A stretch of DNA of 64,000 bases from an uncultured Clostridia bacterium (GTDB lineage Bacteria; Bacillota; Clostridia; Christensenellales; CAAEEZ01): NCBI GenBank assembly GCA_934365195.1, contig CAKRNA010000002.1, positions 241,923-305,922 of the forward strand. Direction: 5' to 3'. Both the position numbers and the translations under genes were made by a program. Shown one piece after another: positions 58,885 through 64,000 of this stretch (position 1 is its first letter; each line of letters opens with the position of its first letter). The notes below the pieces were generated by a model. The model saw only the letters and a list, made by a program, of their open reading frames with translations. It made no database searches and had not been told where the DNA came from.

Positions 58885-59012
58885 TCCTAATAAGATATTA
58901 GCGCAAATTTTTTTCAAGTTTTTTTCAAAAATCACTAAAATGTATCATAAAAAAACCTTGTTAGTGTAGATTTTTTGCAAAAATGTACTTATAATGTTTT
59001 TACGAGGTGAAT

Positions 59013-59588
59013 ATGTCTGATTTTTACGCACTACTTACAAGAATGAAAAATATAGAAAGGTGGAGTTTAATGCGCTCCAACGTTAAGGAAAACGTGCTTG
59101 AACACAGCGCAATCGTTTGTATGCTAAGCCACGCACTCGGCGAGATAAATAACCGCATTTTCGCAGGGAAAGTGAACGTGGACAAACTGGTGACTATGGC
59201 GCTATTTCACGAATCTAGCGAGGTGCTGACCGGTGACCTTCCCACCCCCATCAAGTATTACGACGACAACATTAACTCAGCATACAAGCGCTTGGAGGAT
59301 TTAGCGTGCGACAAACTGCTGGGCTTACTGCCGCAGGAATTTTATAGCGACTACTTTACTATTTTAAAACAGGACACCTCCTCTTACGAATACAGGCTGA
59401 TGAAAGCGGCGGACAAACTTGCCGCCTACATAAAATGCTTAGAGGAAATAAAGTCGGGTAATAGCGAGTTTACAAACGCAAAACAAACTATCGAAAAGGC
59501 TTTGCCGTTAGACATACCCGAGGTTAAGTACTTTTGCGACAACTTTTTAGACAGTTTTTCAAAAGACCTTGACGACATTACTTTGTAA
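59013..59588 (+). CDS. yfbR: YfbR-type 5'-deoxynucleotidase (HD superfamily)
   Basis: HD-domain phosphohydrolase that in E. coli dephosphorylates deoxynucleoside 5'-monophosphates. The ATG at 59013 (191 residues) follows ACGAGGTGA; a GTG two codons upstream is the alternative. Family segments are FYALLTRMKNIERWSLMR, ENVLEHSAIV, GDLPTPIKYY and a C-terminal KAADKLAAYIKCLEE. The central HD dyad reads HE (ALFHESSEV), so one metal ligand is Glu instead of Asp. One of two plus-strand genes; TATAAT at 58990-58995, no clear -35. Confidence 0.88.
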   Translation: MSDFYALLTRMKNIERWSLMRSNVKENVLEHSAIVCMLSHALGEINNRIFAGKVNVDKLVTMALFHESSEVLTGDLPTPIKYYDDNINSAYKRLEDLACDKLLGLLPQEFYSDYFTILKQDTSSYEYRLMKAADKLAAYIKCLEEIKSGNSEFTNAKQTIEKALPLDIPEVKYFCDNFLDSFSKDLDDITL

Positions 59589-59664
59589 AATTACGTTTGC
59601 TATACTTTTTGCTACGTATTGTATAGTGTGATGTTTTTCATTTATAACCTTATTTTTTTATTTT

Positions 59665-59700
59665 ACTAAAAGAGCGACCTATTGTGGTCGCTCTTTTAGT
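59665..59700. terminator. Bidirectional terminator between yfbR and pgi
   Basis: Perfect 15-bp inverted repeat (59665-59679 and 59686-59700) with a six-base loop. The arms end in four A/T residues on each side, suitable for termination in both directions between convergent genes. Confidence 0.9.
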
Positions 59701-59815
59701 TAAAGGTTATTTATTTTTACTTAATACCATTTACTAAATAAACTTTATTACTACAACTAGTAACAAACTAACCTTGTAGTAATATTATTACCCGTTTTAA
59801 ACAATATATTCAAAA

Positions 59816-61216
59816 TTAGATAATATATTTATCCTCTTTTTGTTTTGCGCTCTTTAATTCCTCTGCCTTTTCTTCATATCCGCCTCTGCCGAACAATGCG
59901 TAAGTTGCGTTTTTGCCCTCCTCTACACCCGGTTGGTTGTAGGTATCGATATTTAGCATGCAGCCGATATAAGCGGTTTCAAACTCGAATAATTGCAAAA
60001 GTTCACCGATTGTAAATTCGTTAATTTCGTACAAACTAATCGTGTGGTTTGACCTGCCTGCCTTGGTAAGTGCGTACTCGGTGGCAAGACGCTCTTTCGT
60101 GATAAGTTCGTTAAGGGTGTGTCCGCACAAGAAGTGAACGTTTGGCATATCGCTTAGTCCCTCCGGAATTTCCACGGTAGAACGGAATTTTTCAACGCCG
60201 ATTAAGGTGATAACCTTGTCAAAAGGTCCTTCGGTGTAAAGTTGAACTTGGCTGTGTTGGTCGGTTACGCCCACTGCTTTAACAGGGGTTTGACCTGCGT
60301 TTACAACGTTGCCGTCGTTATCTACGGCTTTGCCTAGGCTTTCGCCCCAAAGTTGACAGTACCAGTCCGCAATAGAAGATAATGCATCTGAATATGGCAT
60401 CATTACCGAGATATTCTTGCCCTTTTTAATAGACAAATATTGTAGTAATGCAAGCATCAAACTTGGGTTTTCGTACATATTTTCGTTTTTAGTTACTTCG
60501 CAAACCGTCATAGCGCCGTCTAATAGTTTTCTAATATCGATGCCCATAACAGCGTAAGGAAGTAGTCCTACAGGGGTAAGACAACTAAATCTTCCGCCCA
60601 CTCCGTCAGGAACGACGTAAGTGATTAGTCCTTCTTTTTTAGCAATCTTGATTAGGTTGCCCTTTTCAGCGTCGGTGGTGGCGATAATATGCTCGTTTAC
60701 TTTAAGTCCTAACTTGTTTTTAAGTAGGTCGTAAATAATCAAGTACTGGCTCATAGTTTCGCTGGTAGAACCGCTCTTGGTAATTACGTTGAACATTGTT
60801 TTTTCAGGATCGATTACGTCAAGAAGCGCAGCCATTCTCTCAGGATCAACGTTGTCCTCCACGAAAAATCTTGGCGCTTTTCTTGTCTCTTTATCTAATA
60901 GGTTGTGGTGGATATGAGTAAGTGCGTTGACAACCGCTCTTGCACCTAATGCCGAACCGCCGATACCTAGTACTACAAAGTTTTCGTACTTTTCTCTTAC
61001 CATTTCGGCAGTTTCAATAATGCTTTCCACAATTTCGTCTTGGTTGTAAGGAAGTTCTGTCCAACCTAGCCAGCCTTTGCCCCTATTTTCCTCCACGTAC
61101 TTGTGCGCCTTTCTAGTAAGGTTTACGTTATCCGCTATCTCCTTATCGGTAATACCCTTTTCACCGATAAAATCAGCCATCATATTGTTGTAATCTACTT
61201 TAAGTGAAAGTCTCAT
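59816..61216 (-). CDS. pgi: Glucose-6-phosphate isomerase
   Basis: Glycolytic interconversion of glucose-6-phosphate and fructose-6-phosphate. The 466 residues have VVLGIGGSALGARAV (~81-95), ITKSGSTSETMSQYL (~146-160), GVGGRFSCLTPVGLLP and the C-terminal TYNQPGVEEGKNATYALFG carrying the catalytic region. AGGAGG precedes the ATG. It follows a sugar-phosphate isomerase-like gene by nine bases, so the two share a transcript. Confidence 0.96.
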   Translation of the reverse strand: MRLSLKVDYNNMMADFIGEKGITDKEIADNVNLTRKAHKYVEENRGKGWLGWTELPYNQDEIVESIIETAEMVREKYENFVVLGIGGSALGARAVVNALTHIHHNLLDKETRKAPRFFVEDNVDPERMAALLDVIDPEKTMFNVITKSGSTSETMSQYLIIYDLLKNKLGLKVNEHIIATTDAEKGNLIKIAKKEGLITYVVPDGVGGRFSCLTPVGLLPYAVMGIDIRKLLDGAMTVCEVTKNENMYENPSLMLALLQYLSIKKGKNISVMMPYSDALSSIADWYCQLWGESLGKAVDNDGNVVNAGQTPVKAVGVTDQHSQVQLYTEGPFDKVITLIGVEKFRSTVEIPEGLSDMPNVHFLCGHTLNELITKERLATEYALTKAGRSNHTISLYEINEFTIGELLQLFEFETAYIGCMLNIDTYNQPGVEEGKNATYALFGRGGYEEKAEELKSAKQKEDKYII

Positions 61217-61225
61217 TTAAGCCTC

Positions 61226-62023
61226 CTATCTTACTCTCTTTGCTTTTTCATAAATATTTAACAGGTATTCGTAGCCTGCTTTTACCTCATTAAAGTCGCC
61301 GTAATCTTTCGAGTACAGTTCCATTATCGCAGCCCCGTCGTAGCCAACGTCTATTAGTCTTGAAAAAAGTTCGTAAAAATCGAACGTACCCTTTCCGCAC
61401 ACCGAAAGTTTGCCGTTGTCGTCGTAGTCGCATAGGTGCACGTTCACAAGTTTTGTGCCCATGTGCTGCAAATATTCACGATAATCGATGCCCGATTGCA
61501 TTGCTTGTTTTATGTCAAGGCAAGTCTTGACTTTTGGTGCGTAATAAGACAGTTTGTCGATAAATTCAGGGTAATTATAGTACGACCAATGCACGTTTTC
61601 GTACGCAAGGTCTATCCCCTTTTCCTTTGCCCTCTCCACCAAAGTTTCGGTGATATTTCCCACCTTTTCGTAGTCGCAAAACGAGGTCTTTTTAAGGGCG
61701 ACAGCGCCGTGAAAAGTGAACACTTTTGCCCCAAGCCTTACACCTGCGTCTACCACTTTGTCAAAAATCTTTAATGCGTCCGCTCTGGTTCTATCAGACA
61801 AATTGTAAAGTTGCGGTTCGAACTGGCTGGTTAAAGCGTGCACCGAATAAACCTGCAAATTCCCCTTTTTTTGTAAAAGCATATCCACAAAATCTTTTTC
61901 GTACTCCATAAAAGTGGACAAAAAAGTTTCGCAAACGGGAATATTTAGCATATTTAATTCGTCGTAAGCCTCCTCGGTGTATTTTTTACCGAAAAAACTT
62001 GCCGTGCTTACCCCTATTTCCAT
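61226..62023 (-). CDS. Sugar phosphate isomerase/epimerase-like TIM-barrel protein
   Basis: Xylose-isomerase-like / AP endonuclease 2 fold (PF01261 type). The 265 residues show likely metal ligands in FTFHGAVAL, DLAYENVHWSYY, KTCLDIKQAMQSG, VNVHLCDYDDNG and AAIMELYSK. Exact substrate unknown; co-transcription with pgi suggests a sugar role. Length is normal. GGGGG lies shortly before the ATG. A DNA-repair endonuclease IV function is less likely. Confidence 0.82.
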   Translation of the reverse strand: MEIGVSTASFFGKKYTEEAYDELNMLNIPVCETFLSTFMEYEKDFVDMLLQKKGNLQVYSVHALTSQFEPQLYNLSDRTRADALKIFDKVVDAGVRLGAKVFTFHGAVALKKTSFCDYEKVGNITETLVERAKEKGIDLAYENVHWSYYNYPEFIDKLSYYAPKVKTCLDIKQAMQSGIDYREYLQHMGTKLVNVHLCDYDDNGKLSVCGKGTFDFYELFSRLIDVGYDGAAIMELYSKDYGDFNEVKAGYEYLLNIYEKAKRVR

Positions 62024-62049
62024 ACAGCCCCCATAAATTACTCGTTAAA

Positions 62050-62078
62050 ATGATAGCACATATATTATAAATATACAA
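62050..62078 (-). promoter_or_regulatory. Probable promoter of the isomerase-pgi operon
   Basis: TTGTAT (62073-62078), a 17-base spacer and TATCAT (62050-62055) with an upstream TG. Confidence 0.5.
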
Positions 62079-62550
62079 ATATTTTTCAAGCCCTTTGCAA
62101 AATATTTTTTTTAGTAAAAACCGTTGTAGCCTTGCCTATTTTCCATATTATTTTCGTTTACTAACCGAAAAAACCCTTTAACTACAAAATATTTTGATAT
62201 TTTCTTGATTTTACCTAAAAAAATTTGATAAATTTTTGCTTTAAAAAATACAATAATTTTAAAATTTAACCAATTAAAAAAATAATTTCGGGCTTTTACT
62301 GTATTTTTATTCAAAAAATAAATTAGTAAGGTGTAATAAACTTAAAACATAAAAAGAACAACCAAAAATATAAAAAACTAAAAATGGCAACCGAAAAAGG
62401 CTTAAAACAACTTGAAAAAAGTCATAAAAATAATATATAAAAGCAATTTAAAAAAGAAGAACTTAGAAAAAAATAAAAAAGTTATCAATAAATGGAGAAC
62501 AACTTGAAAAAAAATAAAAGTTATCAATGAATAAAAACAACTTGAAAAAA
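62079..62550. other. AT-rich intergenic region between hpf and the isomerase gene
   Basis: About 470 bases without a convincing gene; a 67-codon frame at 62111-62314 starts with TTG and has no ribosome binding site. Its right half contains imperfect direct repeats (see 62406-62550). Confidence 0.5.
62406..62550. repeat. Imperfect A-rich direct repeats downstream of hpf
   Basis: AACAACTTGAAAAAA occurs at 62406, 62498 and 62536, with a variant at 62458. GTTATCAAT follows twice (62481 and 62520). Spacing of the last three units is 38-40 bases. Very low GC, so part of the similarity may be compositional. Confidence 0.5.
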
Positions 62551-62578
62551 TAAAAAAAAGGGCAACCGAAGTTGCCCT
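62551..62578 (-). terminator. Intrinsic terminator of hpf
   Basis: AGGGCAAC (62559-62566) and GTTGCCCT (62571-62578) with a stable TTCG loop on the minus strand and a T run, 11 bases after the hpf stop. Confidence 0.95.
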
Positions 62579-62589
62579 AGTTATTTATT

Positions 62590-63111
62590 TTAGTAGTTAA
62601 AATCTAGCAAACCGTAGTCACCGTCGTCACGCCTATAAAGTACGTTCACCTTGCCGGTCTCCTTAGATAGATATACGTAGAAGTCGTGGTCGATTAGTTC
62701 GAAGCCTTCTATTGCCTCTTCCTCGGTCATAGGTACAAGTTCGAAAGATTTTTTCTTAACTATTTGCTTAAAATCATCTTCCTTAGGCTCTCCCACTTGA
62801 ACGAATACGTCTTCCTTAACTTTCTTAGATAGTTTCGTACGATACTTCCTTATTTGCCTTGTTAGTTTTGGTATAATAAGGTCGATATTATTATACATAT
62901 TATCGGTTGTTTCTTCGGCACGAAGAATTTTATTGTCGAGGTTAATCGTCACTTCCATAATATGTTTTTCGCCATTCTTTGCGGTATAGCAAACCACTTT
63001 TGCCACGGCATCATCGTCAAAGTACTTGTCTAGTTTAGAAAGTTTTGTAAATACTACTTCTTTCAATTTTTCAGACGGACTATAATTCTTGCCTAAAATT
63101 TCTTTGCGCAT
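62590..63111 (-). CDS. hpf: Ribosome hibernation promoting factor, long form
   Basis: Binds 30S subunits and drives 100S ribosome dimer formation in stationary phase. The 173 residues have the N-terminal RaiA/YfiA domain (~1-100, KLSKLDKYFDDDAVAKVVC, then HIMEVTINLDNKILRAEE). The C-terminal dimerisation domain follows (~115-173, VKKKSFELVPMTEEEAIEGFELIDHDFYVYL). The first residues (MRKEILGKNYSPSEKL) differ from the usual opening. AAAGGAGG precedes the ATG. It lies downstream of clpC. Confidence 0.95.
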   Translation of the reverse strand: MRKEILGKNYSPSEKLKEVVFTKLSKLDKYFDDDAVAKVVCYTAKNGEKHIMEVTINLDNKILRAEETTDNMYNNIDLIIPKLTRQIRKYRTKLSKKVKEDVFVQVGEPKEDDFKQIVKKKSFELVPMTEEEAIEGFELIDHDFYVYLSKETGKVNVLYRRDDGDYGLLDFNY

Positions 63112-63194
63112 ATTAGTACCTCCTTTATCTACTTGTATTATACACCTTACAAGCGGTAGTTTCTATATTATGCCCAAAAATTTTTCAGGTTTTT

Positions 63195-64000
63195 CTATAT
63201 TTTCAAAAAAGTCAACACTCCGTTTTGAACGCCTATTTCCAGCCTATCGCCGCTTTTTACGTTACCTAGCAAAATCTCCTCGCTTATCCTATCTTCAATT
63301 AGTTTTTGCAAGGTTCTTCTAAGTGGTCTTGCGCCGTAATCAACGTCCGTACCCTGCTTAACTACAAACTCTTTCGCATCGCTAGTCAAAACAAAGTCGA
63401 TATTTCTTACTTTCAGCCTTTCTCTTAGGCTGTTTAGCATAATATCACAAATATTTTGCAGTTGTTTTTCGCCAAGTTTTCTAAACACGATTATTTCGTC
63501 TATTCTGTTTACAAACTCAGGGCGCATTTCACGTTTTAGGGCGTCTATTTGCCTTTCTTTCATTATTTCGTACTCTTTGTCAAGGTCACGCACGCCAAAG
63601 CCCACCCCTTGACACTCGCTTGCGCCAAGGTTCGAGGTCATAATTATTATGGTATTTTTAAAACTTACCGTCCTTCCGTGACTATCGGTAATTCTGCCGT
63701 CGTCTAGTACTTGAAGTAGGATATTAAATACGTCCGGGTGCGCCTTTTCAATTTCGTCAAAAAGCACTACAGAATACGGCTGTCTGCGTACCTTTTCGGT
63801 AAGTTGACCGCCCTCGTCGTAGCCTGCGTATCCCGGTGCAGCACCTATCATTTTGCTTACGCTGACTTTGTCCATATACTCACTCATATCCACTCTAATC
63901 AGCATATTTTCATCGCCAAACATTGCCTCGGCTAAGGCTTTTGACAGTTCGGTTTTACCCACGCCCGTAGGACCTAGGAAAATAAACGAACCGATAGGCC
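63195..64000 (-). CDS. clpC: ClpC-type AAA+ ATPase, C-terminal part (cut by window end)
   Basis: Second ATPase domain of a Hsp100 Clp unfoldase; the N-terminus lies beyond position 64000. Visible are GPTGVGKTELSKALAEAMFG (Walker A), RVDMSEYMDKVSVSKMIGAAPGYAGY, the Walker B VVLFDEIEKAHPDVFNILLQVLDDGR, sensor 1 IIMTSNLGAS and the arginine finger region EMRPEFVNRIDEI. The C-terminal D2 small domain has YGARPLRRTLQKLIED. Spacing and sequence favour ClpC (or ClpE) over ClpB, but that cannot be settled without the N-terminal part. Confidence 0.9.
   Translation of the reverse strand, partial: PIGSFIFLGPTGVGKTELSKALAEAMFGDENMLIRVDMSEYMDKVSVSKMIGAAPGYAGYDEGGQLTEKVRRQPYSVVLFDEIEKAHPDVFNILLQVLDDGRITDSHGRTVSFKNTIIIMTSNLGASECQGVGFGVRDLDKEYEIMKERQIDALKREMRPEFVNRIDEIIVFRKLGEKQLQNICDIMLNSLRERLKVRNIDFVLTSDAKEFVVKQGTDVDYGARPLRRTLQKLIEDRISEEILLGNVKSGDRLEIGVQNGVLTFLKI

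Noticed and set aside
62111..62314. 67-codon minus-strand ORF
   Set aside because: TTG start, no ribosome binding site, composition of low-complexity AT-rich DNA.

Overview
The window looks like a low-GC, endospore-forming clostridial chromosome. It carries the sporulation genes spoIIGA, sigE, sigG and an uninterrupted sigK, the Clostridia-typical SCIFF peptide and maturase pair, and long stretches of conserved Firmicutes gene order. No insertion sequence, prophage, tRNA, rRNA operon or CRISPR array was seen. Nearly every gene is on the minus strand; only a 60-codon ORF (35668) and a YfbR-type nucleotidase (59013) are on the plus strand. Gene order below is in the direction of transcription, high to low coordinates.

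Layout. 64000-59.0 kb: 5'-truncated clpC, hpf, a sugar-phosphate isomerase-like gene, pgi, then yfbR on the other strand. 58.9-56.5 kb: TPP riboswitch and an extended ThiT transporter, then an ABC-type ATPase with most catalytic motifs lost. 56.2-38.8 kb: ruvC-ruvA-ruvB-queA, a 134-bp structured tandem repeat, tgt, yajC, a TIGR04086-like membrane protein, scfA-scfB, secD-secF, recJ-rel-dtd-MBL hydrolase-hemZ. 38.7-24.6 kb: rpsO-pnp-ylxY-M16 peptidase-dut-ftsK-rimO-cinA(C-terminal)-recA-rny, then a phosphoesterase. 23.1-9.4 kb: the division and wall cluster mraZ-rsmH-(FtsL-like)-PBP-murE-mraY-murD-ftsW-murA-ftsQ-ftsA-ftsZ, lacking murF, murG and murC. 8.6-4.5 kb: spoIIGA-sigE-sigG-ymxH-nrdR and sigK, then rnpB. 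3.9-0 kb: two unknown ORFs that look like one frameshifted gene, then rarA-ruvX and the first codons of another gene.

How the genes work together. Most of the window is housekeeping: precursor synthesis and septation in the mra/fts block, recombination and chromosome segregation (RuvABC, RecA, RecJ, RarA, FtsK), RNA turnover (PNPase, RNase Y, RNase P), secretion (SecDF, YajC), stress control (Rel, HPF, Clp) and the sporulation sigma cascade. Promoter-like sequences fit this: consensus vegetative promoters before rnpB, mraZ, murE, ftsA, ruvC, secD, yajC, recA and rny, and sigma-E/sigma-G-like promoters before sigK and sigG.

The less ordinary parts are: the 134-bp repeats between queA and tgt, whose stem shows compensatory changes between copies; a possible -1 frameshift site (slippery A7 plus stem-loop) joining the two unknown ORFs at 1.9-3.9 kb; three genes with a -10 box exactly six bases before the ATG and no ribosome binding site; a consensus ftsA promoter inside a terminator hairpin; and the degenerate ABC ATPase. 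All functional statements come from reading sequence and motifs; no database search was run.
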